The position numbers and the translations under genes are program-made. From an uncultured Flavobacteriales bacterium (GTDB lineage Bacteria > Bacteroidota > Bacteroidia > Flavobacteriales_D > Crocinitomicaceae): a stretch of DNA of 64,000 nt. This document shows, piece after piece, positions 35,117-44,156 of this stretch. The notes beneath the pieces are model-generated. The model did not search any database. It saw only the letters and a program-made list of their open reading frames with translations, and had not been told where the DNA came from. Within the stretch, counting starts at the first letter, position 1. The number at the start of each line of letters is the position of its first letter. The stretch is from NCBI GenBank assembly GCA_905478665.1, contig CAJQJL010000035.1, positions 1-64,000 on the forward strand. Direction: 5' to 3'.

Positions 35117-36224
35117 CGGTTGGATATATTTTGGCCAATATTTTTGTTTCGTTTTCCCAATTTTCGGTCTGTGCGGCAATCATACAATTCGCCTTGCATT
35201 CAGCTAACCGTTCTGGATTCTTTAGAAGTGTGTTTAGTGTTGAAGCAAGTTCATCAACTGTCAATTCTCCCAAAATTTCCCCAATATCATGTGCGCGAAC
35301 AACCGCTGCAACTTCTTTTATTTCAGTTGCAACAACAGCTGTAGAAGTGTGCATATAATCAAACACCTTATTGGGCAAAGACAACTTGTAATTCAAGTTC
35401 GACGGTTTGTCCAACGTTAGACCAATGTCCGCATGATGCGTATAGTTCATCATCACAGCGTATGGCTTTTTACCGTAAAAGATCACCTTTTCTTGCAGGT
35501 TCAATTCTTTCACGCGCTCTTTAAGTTGCAAAACAACGTCTCCATCACCAACGATCATCAATATAGCGTCAACGTTTTGCATGGCCTCTACAGCCTCTTC
35601 AGCACCGCGATCTACGTTGATCCCAGCTCCTTGCAATATGATCAATTGTTTCCCTTCGGGAATGCCTAGGGTTTTTTTGTCCTCTAATATTTCGGGCTTC
35701 CAAAGTGGCGATATATTTCGGACGACTTTAATGTCTTTTTTGTAGAGTTCTGTATAGATATCAGCAATGGACTGATTTACGGTGTAGACGTCTTTTAGTT
35801 TTGGAAAAATTCTTCGTTCAATACGCAACCAAGCGCGTTGAACTTTCGGGCGGTTTGTCAACTCAGGAACCTCTGTAAAGTACTCGTGTGAGTCATATAC
35901 CAAGTGTGTATTACGCTTGAATCGTTTTGCCGTGTAATTTGCCAGTAAGGTGTCCAAATCATTGGAAACGAGAATGTCGGCTTTTTTAAACAAGAGGTAG
36001 AAGAATAAACGCAGATTAAAAAAAGCATAGAATTTCGCTCCAGTCTCGAACAATAACTTGATGCGCTTCGTTTTGTATGGCCGGGCATTCAGCTCTACGC
36101 TTGACTTTCGTTTTCTACCAACCAATAAAACGTCGTAGCCTTGTTGCATCAGAAACATGCACACTTTATGTACGCGCTGATCCGTATACAAATCGTTTGT
36201 TACAGAAACAATTGCCCTAGCCAT
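35106..36224 (-). CDS. Glycosyltransferase, GT4-like
   Basis: The 372-residue protein has two Rossmann-like halves: N-terminal SVTNDLYTDQRVHKVCMFLM, LVYDSHEYFTEVPE, and C-terminal LIILQGAGINVDRGAEEAVE, LMIVGDGDVVLQLK, and a donor-site region ADIGLTLDKPSNLNYKLSLP followed by NKVFDYMH, close to the GT4 E-x7-E area. It probably adds sugars to a surface glycan with its downstream partner, which overlaps its stop codon. On the minus strand TAACTTTG is 4 bases before the ATG. Confidence 0.87.
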   Translation of the reverse strand: MARAIVSVTNDLYTDQRVHKVCMFLMQQGYDVLLVGRKRKSSVELNARPYKTKRIKLLFETGAKFYAFFNLRLFFYLLFKKADILVSNDLDTLLANYTAKRFKRNTHLVYDSHEYFTEVPELTNRPKVQRAWLRIERRIFPKLKDVYTVNQSIADIYTELYKKDIKVVRNISPLWKPEILEDKKTLGIPEGKQLIILQGAGINVDRGAEEAVEAMQNVDAILMIVGDGDVVLQLKERVKELNLQEKVIFYGKKPYAVMMNYTHHADIGLTLDKPSNLNYKLSLPNKVFDYMHTSTAVVATEIKEVAAVVRAHDIGEILGELTVDELASTLNTLLKNPERLAECKANCMIAAQTENWENETKILAKIYPTVDK

Positions 36225-36228
36225 GGCG

Positions 36229-36236
36229 CAAAGTTA
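36229..36236 (-). promoter_or_regulatory. -7 element TAACTTTG directly before the GT4 gene
   Basis: On the minus strand TAACTTTG matches TAnnTTTG, followed by CGCC and the ATG. The arrangement is almost identical to that before dxr. Confidence 0.45.
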
Positions 36237-36351
36237 GTAGAATTGGTTTTTGTTAGGGTGTTAACGAGCTAGGAACAGAAATATTGGATACTAAAAAGAG
36301 GAATCACAAGGAAAATGGTTCAGTTTTTTCTACCCAAAGCGACAGCAGAGA

Positions 36352-36855
36352 TTAAAAATTGGGACACCCCATGAATCCCCAATAGTAATGAAAAAGCATC
36401 TCACCGTTTACAGGGTTGAGATATATGTTTGAAGAAGAACGACGACGTGGAGCTTTTTGGTTGATAAGACGATCAATAGTTGCTAGTTTGCGCAATTTTG
36501 GTGTAACAATTTTCACCTGTCCAGCATCAAGACAACGGTCTATTTCGGCAAAGAAACGAATATAAGAGTCTGTGTAAAACCGATGATGATCCATACGTTT
36601 TCGTGTTTCAGAAAGCTCGAGTGTGTCAATAGTGTTTACAACAGCCAGAGCCCAATTGTAATCCGTTGCTTCTTCGTAATTCTTCAACAATTCCTCTTGA
36701 TCAAAGATGAGCAGGTATCCATTTTGGTGGAACGTTACTTCATTCTGTGCATGCTGATACTCGAGTGTGATGGGAATGGTTTTAATCTTTTCTTGTGCAA
36801 TTGAATTCATACTCAACAAGAGAAGCCCCAAAAGAAAAACACTGTAAATTTTCAT
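36352..36855 (-). CDS. Secreted protein of unknown function
   Basis: Starting from the ATG at 36855 gives 167 residues with a signal peptide ending at MNSIAQ. The frame stays open further upstream, but those codons overlap the end of mfd and would add residues before the signal peptide, so they are rejected. The mature part is soluble (DHHRFYTDSYIRFFAEIDRC, KAPRRRSSSNIYLNP) and ends in an aromatic-rich LFHYYWGFMGCPNF with two Cys in the protein. No family recognised. Confidence 0.65.
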   Translation of the reverse strand: MKIYSVFLLGLLLLSMNSIAQEKIKTIPITLEYQHAQNEVTFHQNGYLLIFDQEELLKNYEEATDYNWALAVVNTIDTLELSETRKRMDHHRFYTDSYIRFFAEIDRCLDAGQVKIVTPKLRKLATIDRLINQKAPRRRSSSNIYLNPVNGEMLFHYYWGFMGCPNF

Positions 36856-36913
36856 AGTAGATATGTATGAAAGTAAAACAAAGAAGATTGTCGGAAAGTT
36901 ACAGATCAGGAAC

Positions 36914-39900
36914 CTATACCGCCAAAACCTTATCCAATCGATCATATGCATCTGTCAGCGACAGCACATCTGAATAAATAATGCGGAGTTTATCATTTTT
37001 CTCGCTTAGTTTCACTTCCATTGGATGTTTCTGCATGTAGTCAAGAACCTTTGTGAAAACGGGCGACTCATAGTAGGGAGATTTCGGATTCGCAATGAAA
37101 TATCCGATCATTTTTCCTGATTTGAGAACCAATCGTTCAATACCCAACTCTTGTGCGAGCCAACGTAAACGGAAGGAGCGAATGAGTTCTTCAACGGGTG
37201 GAGGAATTGGCCCGAATCGGTCGATCAACTCTTTTACAAATGCGTCCAAACCTTCTTCTGTTTTTACATTATCCATTTGCTGATAGAGACTCAAACGTTC
37301 GGCAACATTGTTCACATAATCGTCTGGAATACGAACTTCCAGGTCTGTTTCTAGAATGCAGTCCTTAACAAATTGCGTAAGTTGGTCGCTGTTTCTGTCT
37401 TTGAATAACTCCTTGAACTCGCTTTCACGCAGTTCGTCGATTGCCTCATTCAAAATCTTCTGGTACATCTCAAATCCAATGTCAGCAATGAAACCGCTTT
37501 GTTCTCCACCAAGCATATTTCCTGCTCCACGAATGTCAAGGTCTTTCATAGCAATGTTGAATCCTGATCCTAAATCAGAGAATTGTACAAGAGCTTCCAG
37601 TCGCTTGCGCGCTTCTGTTGTGAGCATCGTACTTTGTGGCGCAATGAGGTAACAGAACGCTTTTTTATTGGAACGACCCACGCGACCGCGTAACTGATGC
37701 AAATCGCTTATTCCAAAATTCTGTGCATTGTTAATGATAATAGTATTTGCATTCGAAATATCAATCCCCGATTCAATAATGGTTGTCGCCAATAAAATAT
37801 CGTATTCATGATTGATGAAGCCCATCATCACCTTTTCCAACTTCTTGCCGTCCATTTGGCCATGACCGATTCCTACCCGAACACCTGGACACAAACGCTG
37901 AATCATTCCAGAAATTTCAGTAATGTTTTGCAAACGATTGTGTACGAAGAATACTTGTCCTCCGCGACTCACTTCGTAAGCAATTGCATCACGAATCGTT
38001 TCCTCGTTGAACTGAACGACTTCTGTCAATACAGGCTGGCGGTTCGGGGGTGGTGTATTGATAATGCTGAGGTCACGCGCACCCATGAGCGAAAACTGAA
38101 GTGTTCTAGGAATAGGTGTTGCTGTCAATGTTAACGTGTCGACAGTTGCCCGTAGTGTTTTCAATTTGTCTTTTACAGAAACTCCAAACTTCTGTTCCTC
38201 GTCAATTATGATCAATCCTAGGTCTTTGAATTTTACGCGTTCTGAAACAATGGCGTGTGTACCGATAAGAATGTCAATTTCACCCGCAGCTAATTTTTTT
38301 AGGGTAGCTGTTGTTTCCTTCGCTGATTTAAAACGATTGATATAATCCACCGTGCAAGGGAAGCCTTCTAGACGCTCGACAAAACTGCGATGATGCTGCA
38401 TTGATAAAATCGTAGTGGGAACCAACACAGCTACTTGTTTACTATCTGCGACGGCCTTAAATGCAGCTCGAATGGCAATTTCTGTTTTTCCAAAACCAAC
38501 ATCACCACAAATCAAACGATCCATTGGTGTCTTCGATTCCATATCTTCCTTCACGGCAATTGTCGATTTCAACTGGTCAGGAGTATCTTCATACATAAAT
38601 GAAGCCTCCAGCTCGTTTTGCAAATAGGAATCGGGTGTGAAGGCAAATCCAGGTTGAGCTTTTCGCTTTGCATATAGCTTAATAAGATCGAAGGCCAGCT
38701 CTTTGATTTTCTTCTTGGTCTTCTGCTTGAGTGTTGCCCACGTTTGCGTTCCGAGCTTGTTCATTTTCGGAGCGGCGCCATCTTTTCCAGTGAACTTAGC
38801 GATTCTATGCAGTGAGTGAATTCCAACGTATAACACGTCGTTATCTCTGTATAAGAGGCGAATAGCTTCCTGCGGTTTTCCGTTGACGTCGATTGTCTCA
38901 AGACCAGAGAATTTCCCAACTCCATGATCTACGTGCGTTACATAATCTCCACGTTGGAGGTTGTATAGTTCCTTAAGCGTGAGTGCTTGTTTTGCCTGAC
39001 GGAAACCTTCTTTTAACTTGAAACGGTGATAACGTTCGAAGATTTGATGGTCCGTGTAGCATACAAGCTTGTTGTCAGGAGAAATAAATCCTTCGTGCAA
39101 CGCAATGTGCACAGGTTGATAAACCACCTCTTTATTAATGTCTTCAAAAATTTGATCCAGACGATCAATCTGTTTAGGCTGATTGGAAAAGATAAGATTG
39201 GTGTAACCTTGTTTGCGTTTTTCGACAAGATCAGCGGTTAACAAATCAAAGTTCTTATTGAAGCTTGGTTGTGGCTTGAAATTGAACTCAACGCTCATTG
39301 CATTCGTAAAATGAAATTCCGATCCGAATTCTACAACAGAGTGGTTTTCGAGTACTTTTTCCACTTCGCTAGGATGCAGAAAGAGTTCTGAAGGAATGGT
39401 TGGCGTCGTTTCATTGTCTAAGGCATCATAGATTTTGACAGCCTTTCTATACTCTTTGTCAATTTGATCTCTTGTTCCATTTACGGAGCCTATCCAAACC
39501 ATTGAATTTTGACCAATGAAATCGAAGAGGGTTACATTACCATCCTTTATTAGTTCGCCTTGAATGTTCGGAACAACATTGAAGTGCTTGTGGGTATTAA
39601 TGGATAATTGTGTGCTTGCGTCAAAAGTTCTGATGCTTTCAACATCATCGCCAAAAAACTCTATTCTATATGGATGATCGTTCGAGTATGAGAAGACATC
39701 CACAATTCCGCCACGAATGGAAAACTGCCCCGGTTCGTAGACAAAATCGACCCTGTCGAACCCGACATCGAGAAGTGTTTCATTAATAAAATCGATGGAG
39801 TAGGTCTTTCCGACCTGAACTTTTAGTGTATTTTTCGTTAGGTTCTTTTCCGAAGGAACTTTTTCAAACAGTGCTTTTGGATAAGTGACAATCCATGTGT

Positions 39901-40252
39901 TTTTTCCCTTGGATACCTTTTCCAAAACTTCAGCTCGAGAGACAACGTTCGCATTGTCTGTTTTCTCCAATTCGTATGGTACACGGTATGAGGCTGGGTA
40001 GAAAAGAACGTGTGAATTTCCTGGATTCAAACTTTGCAAATCGTTGAGGAAATATGCGGCTTGTTCTTTGTCTTCAAGAATAAAAAGGTGATGCCCTGGT
40101 GCTTGTTCAACAACACACGCCGCACTAATTGCACGTGAGGAGCCTACATGTCCGCGCCACTGAATTTTCGAACTAACAAGCTGTAATTGACTTGCTGTAG
40201 AATTGATCTGTGCGGATTGAGCAAAGGAGGCCTTTAATTCTTTGACATCCAT
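36914..40252 (-). CDS. mfd: Transcription-repair coupling factor Mfd
   Basis: The 1112-residue protein removes RNA polymerase stalled at DNA damage and recruits nucleotide excision repair. Order of domains: UvrB-like N-terminal modules (about 1-380; FSIRGGIVDVFSYSNDHPYR), the RNA-polymerase-interacting domain (YVTHVDHGVGKFSGLETI, ~430), the RecG-like translocase with Walker A ICGDVGFGKTEIA (~590), DEEQ box IIDEEQKFGV (~695), TATPIPRTLQ, and QLRGRVGRSNKKAFCYL (~870), and the C-terminal TRCF domain (~960-1070). Length is normal. The stop of fbp lies 6 bases before its start, so fbp and mfd are likely co-transcribed. Confidence 0.97.
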   Translation of the reverse strand: MDVKELKASFAQSAQINSTASQLQLVSSKIQWRGHVGSSRAISAACVVEQAPGHHLFILEDKEQAAYFLNDLQSLNPGNSHVLFYPASYRVPYELEKTDNANVVSRAEVLEKVSKGKNTWIVTYPKALFEKVPSEKNLTKNTLKVQVGKTYSIDFINETLLDVGFDRVDFVYEPGQFSIRGGIVDVFSYSNDHPYRIEFFGDDVESIRTFDASTQLSINTHKHFNVVPNIQGELIKDGNVTLFDFIGQNSMVWIGSVNGTRDQIDKEYRKAVKIYDALDNETTPTIPSELFLHPSEVEKVLENHSVVEFGSEFHFTNAMSVEFNFKPQPSFNKNFDLLTADLVEKRKQGYTNLIFSNQPKQIDRLDQIFEDINKEVVYQPVHIALHEGFISPDNKLVCYTDHQIFERYHRFKLKEGFRQAKQALTLKELYNLQRGDYVTHVDHGVGKFSGLETIDVNGKPQEAIRLLYRDNDVLYVGIHSLHRIAKFTGKDGAAPKMNKLGTQTWATLKQKTKKKIKELAFDLIKLYAKRKAQPGFAFTPDSYLQNELEASFMYEDTPDQLKSTIAVKEDMESKTPMDRLICGDVGFGKTEIAIRAAFKAVADSKQVAVLVPTTILSMQHHRSFVERLEGFPCTVDYINRFKSAKETTATLKKLAAGEIDILIGTHAIVSERVKFKDLGLIIIDEEQKFGVSVKDKLKTLRATVDTLTLTATPIPRTLQFSLMGARDLSIINTPPPNRQPVLTEVVQFNEETIRDAIAYEVSRGGQVFFVHNRLQNITEISGMIQRLCPGVRVGIGHGQMDGKKLEKVMMGFINHEYDILLATTIIESGIDISNANTIIINNAQNFGISDLHQLRGRVGRSNKKAFCYLIAPQSTMLTTEARKRLEALVQFSDLGSGFNIAMKDLDIRGAGNMLGGEQSGFIADIGFEMYQKILNEAIDELRESEFKELFKDRNSDQLTQFVKDCILETDLEVRIPDDYVNNVAERLSLYQQMDNVKTEEGLDAFVKELIDRFGPIPPPVEELIRSFRLRWLAQELGIERLVLKSGKMIGYFIANPKSPYYESPVFTKVLDYMQKHPMEVKLSEKNDKLRIIYSDVLSLTDAYDRLDKVLAV

Positions 40253-40258
40253 TAGCGC

Positions 40259-41263
40259 TTATTTCAAGAAGCTCATGGCTTGCTCAACCATTTTTTTGGA
40301 GCCAATAAAGAATGGTACGCGCTGGTGAAGTCGTGTCGGTGACAATGACATTACACGTTCACGTCCTGTTGTTGCCAAACCACCAGCTTGTTCTGCAATA
40401 AATGCGAGTGGGTTGCACTCGTACAATAAGCGCAATTTCCCTTCTGGATCGACAGTCGTATCTGGGTAGATATAAATTCCACCTTTGATGAGGTTCCTGT
40501 GAAAATCAGCGACCAAAGAACCAATATAGCGCCCAGAATATGGTCGAGTTGCCCCTTCTAGTGTTTGTTGACAATACGTTTCAATATATTCTTTAATCCC
40601 AGGCTCACAAATGTTAATATTTCCTTCGTTCATGGCATACATTCGTCCCATTTCAGGCATTTGCATTTTAGGATGGGAAAGGCAAAACTCCCCAATCGAA
40701 GGATCGAGCGTGAAACCATTTACTCCTTTTCCAGTTGTGTAGACCAACATTGTAGAAGACCCATACAGCACATACCCAGCTGCAATTTGTTGATCGCCAG
40801 CCTGCATCATGTCTTCCAATGTTGCCTCGGTACCGACCTCACTTTTTCTTCTGTAAATAGAAAAGATAGTACCAATAGAAACGTTTACGTCAATATTGGA
40901 CGACCCGTCAAGTGGATCGAAAAGAACAACGTATTTACCTTGCTTCGAAAAGTCAGAAGTGAAGGGCATGAAATCGTCATTTTCTTCGGAGGCAATTCCA
41001 CAAACTTCTCCACCTGCTTTGAATATGCTGATGAATCGTTCGTCGGCAATGACATCCAGTTTTTGCTGTTCCTCACCTTGTACATTCGTACTACCTTGTG
41101 CACCTAAAATGTCTTCCATCAGCCCAGCACGGCGTACGTCCTTACTCACGACTTTTGAAGCAATAGCGATATCACTCAATAGGCGCGACAATTCTCCAGA
41201 GGCGTATTTAAAATCTGCCTGTCTGTCCATAATGAACTCGTGTAAGGTTGTAAGTTTTGACAT
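40259..41263 (-). CDS. fbp: Class I fructose-1,6-bisphosphatase
   Basis: The 334-residue enzyme hydrolyses fructose 1,6-bisphosphate in gluconeogenesis. Class I motifs are present: acidic metal site [20 protein letters not shown] near 120, SEENDD earlier, [36 protein letters not shown], and [15 protein letters not shown] near 285. It is the first gene of an apparent fbp-mfd pair. A GATATTTG sequence on the minus strand about 17 bases before the ATG is one base off the -7 consensus. Confidence 0.96.
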   Translation of the reverse strand: MSKLTTLHEFIMDRQADFKYASGELSRLLSDIAIASKVVSKDVRRAGLMEDILGAQGSTNVQGEEQQKLDVIADERFISIFKAGGEVCGIASEENDDFMPFTSDFSKQGKYVVLFDPLDGSSNIDVNVSIGTIFSIYRRKSEVGTEATLEDMMQAGDQQIAAGYVLYGSSTMLVYTTGKGVNGFTLDPSIGEFCLSHPKMQMPEMGRMYAMNEGNINICEPGIKEYIETYCQQTLEGATRPYSGRYIGSLVADFHRNLIKGGIYIYPDTTVDPEGKLRLLYECNPLAFIAEQAGGLATTGRERVMSLSPTRLHQRVPFFIGSKKMVEQAMSFLK

Positions 41264-41326
41264 TTTATCGGTGTTTTGGCAAATATCGTTAAAATGAATT
41301 AGTTGACATAGACAGGAGCTGTGAAT

Positions 41327-42670
41327 CTATTTGTTTTTTGGTGTTGCCCACATGCGTTTATAAAATCGTTTCATTAGTGGGATTGAAATTAATGCGACTG
41401 CCCAGGCAATCCAATAAGTAGACTCCAGATAATTGTCCCAAAATCTGTCAGATTCTGTATAACCGTAATAGTAGGAGTCATAATAATATCTCCGTCGATT
41501 CAAGCGCATGAATATAAATGAGTAAACAAAAATGGAAAATGGCGACCATAATTGCAGAAGAATACCGTTGATGACACTCATGTAACTATATTTCCCTTTG
41601 AGATAGGGAATTAGAAACCAAAGCACGGAAATAAGATTAAAGAACAGAATTACTGTAACGATGCCAAGTTCTTCATGATAATTGTCGAGACGAATTAAAC
41701 CGTATAAGATAAGCGCTACAACCCCCATTATAAAGGGAGATAGAATGATTGTTATTCCTGCGGACAGAAAGTTTTTCCAATGCACATTTTTAAAGATCCA
41801 GGTGAGCATGGCCAAAACGCCAATGATAACGAAGATCGCTTTGAGATAAACGGGGTTATAAAGTGAAAATTCAAGCCTGTTGCGGTGGATTCTTTGGATT
41901 CGTTCAATTTTCCAATCAACGGGTCGTGTGTAGTTCCAATAATAGTTGTTGTAGAGAACTTCCTGATTGGTCAGGGACAATTCAAGAACGTGTTGTGGCG
42001 TTAGGTCAATTTTTTGATCCGTGTACTTATTATACGTGGTGATGAAAGCTTCAATTTCTATAAGCGCTTGTCTCCTGTCAATCGTAGTCTGCCTTCTTCC
42101 TCTATCTTCGTCCACGAAGTCATAGTAATAATCTGTATAGATAAATTTCGGAGAATTTTGAATATGTATTTTGGAAGAATCCTTTTCGCTAACAGACAAA
42201 TGACCACTATCGAAAAATGGATAGCCATGATCTAATGTATTAATGTCTTCATTGAGTTCTTCCAGTGAAATAGCATTCTTTACGTTAGAGATTAGGGTAT
42301 GTGGAATGATTGCTGAAACTGAGTAAAACAAGCCAATTACGAGTATATACACGAAAAAATTTTGATAATCATGCACCAATTTTGACTTGCCGAAATTTTT
42401 GTCAACGTTATAGCGTGCCTGTTTAATGAACCAGAAGACAAACACCAAAACAGCAGGTAATATCATTAACGCAAATGGCGTTTCCACGTCGGGTATGGGA
42501 TCAGTTAAAGAGTAGCCTGAGGCAGCTGTGGCCGCATACAAAAGGACATTCAGCACGATCACGTAGAAAAGCGCGAAGTGCACGTTCGTAATCCATAAAT
42601 TTGGATAGTTTTTAAGCAAATAGGCATCTATTCTTTTTAAAAACTTTGGGATTAAAGAGTCGATTGTCAT
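41327..42670 (-). CDS. Polytopic membrane protein, probable partner of an ABC ATPase
   Basis: The 447-residue protein has about seven to eight hydrophobic helices (e.g. VHFALFYVIVLNVLLYAATA near 30, FVYILVIGLFYSVSAIIPHT near 110, FVIIGVLAMLTWIFK near 285, ITIILSPFIMGVVALILYG near 310) and a large soluble loop between helices three and four (about 130-280). A Tyr/Arg-rich stretch (RLNRRRYYYDSYYYGYTESD) precedes the last helix. I recognise no named permease family. It begins 2 bases after the stop of the ABC ATPase, so the two very likely form an ABC-2-like transporter or related complex. Confidence 0.7.
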   Translation of the reverse strand: MTIDSLIPKFLKRIDAYLLKNYPNLWITNVHFALFYVIVLNVLLYAATAASGYSLTDPIPDVETPFALMILPAVLVFVFWFIKQARYNVDKNFGKSKLVHDYQNFFVYILVIGLFYSVSAIIPHTLISNVKNAISLEELNEDINTLDHGYPFFDSGHLSVSEKDSSKIHIQNSPKFIYTDYYYDFVDEDRGRRQTTIDRRQALIEIEAFITTYNKYTDQKIDLTPQHVLELSLTNQEVLYNNYYWNYTRPVDWKIERIQRIHRNRLEFSLYNPVYLKAIFVIIGVLAMLTWIFKNVHWKNFLSAGITIILSPFIMGVVALILYGLIRLDNYHEELGIVTVILFFNLISVLWFLIPYLKGKYSYMSVINGILLQLWSPFSIFVYSFIFMRLNRRRYYYDSYYYGYTESDRFWDNYLESTYWIAWAVALISIPLMKRFYKRMWATPKNK

Positions 42671-42672
42671 AA

Positions 42673-43593
42673 TTAGGAAAACAATTTCTTAGTTGATGAA
42701 CTAATGTCCCTAAAATAGGCTAAGGTATAGTTTGCTTCAATGAGTTTGGAAATTAGGGTCTCTCCAGAAATTGAAATATCTGTGGTTACGACAAGACTCC
42801 GACCATTGGATTCGACCTTAATGATTCCTTCCGAAAAAAGAGTTGTGACTTGCTCTTCGTTCATAGACCCCGATAGTTCAAATGTGTTTTCTTTTCTCCC
42901 TTCTCCTAAATCACGGACTTTACCGTTGTATTCGATATGACCATTTTTAATAAAGAGGATTTTGTCCGAAAATGACTCAACCTCATGTAGTTGTTGCGAA
43001 CTCAGAATGACGGCGGTTTTAAATGTGTCATTCTGCACAATGCGCTGAAGGTCGCTCAGAAATTTTTCTTGCGCCTTGATATCAAGATTGGCAATTGGCT
43101 CGTCTAAAACAAGAAGTTTCGGTGTTCCAATAAGCATTTTTGCCAGTTGAAATCTTAGTCGATAGCCCGTTGAGATTTCGGACCACTTTAGATGGGCGTA
43201 TTTTTCAAGCCCCAATTCCTCTAGCAAAATGGACAATCGCTGATTCACCTCTTCAGGTGGAACACCATGAATACTCGCTTGAAATTCGAGATTTGTTTTG
43301 AGATAGCCATACCATTTTGGGATTCGTTGCGGAATGTAAGCGATTTGTTCTTTGAAATTTCTCCAATGTGCGAATGACATTGGGGTATTCATAAACTTTA
43401 CCTCACCTTTGTCAGCGGATAATTCACCAGCAATCACGCGCAACAAGGTTGTTTTACCATTGCCATTTTCTCCTACGACGCCAGTAATTTCTCCTGAATT
43501 TATTTCAAGATTGACCCCATTTAATTGAAAGCCGTTCTTGGAATATGATTTTGAGACATTGGAGCATTCCCAGATAGCTGTAGAGTCATTCAT
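42673..43593 (-). CDS. ABC transporter ATP-binding protein
   Basis: The 306-residue ATPase has Walker A GVVGENGNGKTTLLRVIAGE near 40, a Q-loop in IAYIPQRIPKWYGYL, a degenerate signature in LKWSEISTGYRLRFQLAK (ISTGY instead of LSGGQ), Walker B LLVLDEPIANLD near 160, and an H-loop-like region with VILSSQQLHEVES, in which the usual His position reads Gln-Leu-His. The C-terminus (220-306) is a regulatory-like extension. Its membrane partner follows by 2 bases. Substrate unknown. Confidence 0.88.
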   Translation of the reverse strand: MNDSTAIWECSNVSKSYSKNGFQLNGVNLEINSGEITGVVGENGNGKTTLLRVIAGELSADKGEVKFMNTPMSFAHWRNFKEQIAYIPQRIPKWYGYLKTNLEFQASIHGVPPEEVNQRLSILLEELGLEKYAHLKWSEISTGYRLRFQLAKMLIGTPKLLVLDEPIANLDIKAQEKFLSDLQRIVQNDTFKTAVILSSQQLHEVESFSDKILFIKNGHIEYNGKVRDLGEGRKENTFELSGSMNEEQVTTLFSEGIIKVESNGRSLVVTTDISISGETLISKLIEANYTLAYFRDISSSTKKLFS

Positions 43594-43674
43594 AAGGTCT
43601 AAATATACACATGAATCTTAAACGGTTGAATGAAGAGGTTCGTATGTCTGTTAAAGATTTGTAATTATGAAATT

Positions 43675-44109
43675 CTAATAAGATTGATAGAATAAGTAAA
43701 TGATTACCGAATACCGGGCTATTTTCCCAAACGACATCAAGAAGAAAAATGGCCAGAAGCGAACGCGAAAGAAACCAAGAGCAATTGTCAGTGGGTCTCC
43801 TAGAATTGGTGTCCAGGAGAGTAACCCAAGCCAATAACCATATTTGTCAACAGCTTTTTTCAGACGTTCAAATGAATCTGGTTTTTTGAATCGTTTCTTC
43901 AGCGATTCGGGATTTCCCAACATCCCTAGCCAATAGTTTGTGAGCCCCCCGATAATATTTCCCAAAGAGGAAACAGCAAGGCATATCGTGGGATCGAAGC
44001 CAGTGGCGAGGAATAGTAACAACACACCCTCAGAAGCAAACGGCAATATAGTTGCTGAGAGGAAGCAAATGAGAAACAATCCAATGTAGCCGAGTTCGAG
44101 GTAATCCAT
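43675..44109 (-). CDS. YqaA/DedA-like small membrane protein
   Basis: The 144-residue protein has four hydrophobic segments and the SNARE-associated/DedA signature region (LGNIIGGLTNYWLGMLGNPE, WLGLLSWTPILGDPLTIALG). It is short for DedA and matches the YqaA subgroup. DedA-like proteins act in lipid flipping or membrane potential; the exact role here is unknown. It lies 81 bases upstream of the ABC ATPase on the same strand. Confidence 0.85.
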   Translation of the reverse strand: MDYLELGYIGLFLICFLSATILPFASEGVLLLFLATGFDPTICLAVSSLGNIIGGLTNYWLGMLGNPESLKKRFKKPDSFERLKKAVDKYGYWLGLLSWTPILGDPLTIALGFFRVRFWPFFFLMSFGKIARYSVIIYLFYQSY

Positions 44110-44132
44110 AAAAAAAGGTCGGCTTAACCGAG
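44110..44132 (-). terminator. Weak hairpin with T7 tract after the first T9SS paralog
   Basis: On the minus strand TCGG-N5-CCGA is followed by CC and seven Ts that end at the next gene's start codon. The stem is only 4 bases, so this is a weak candidate. It could end the upstream transcript or act on the YqaA-like gene's leader. Confidence 0.3.
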
Positions 44133-44156
44133 CTTTAAAGATATGAATGATTGTGA

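Noticed and set aside
40565-41107. 180-codon plus-strand frame opposite fbp
   Set aside because: Antisense to well-conserved fbp motifs; no protein-like features.
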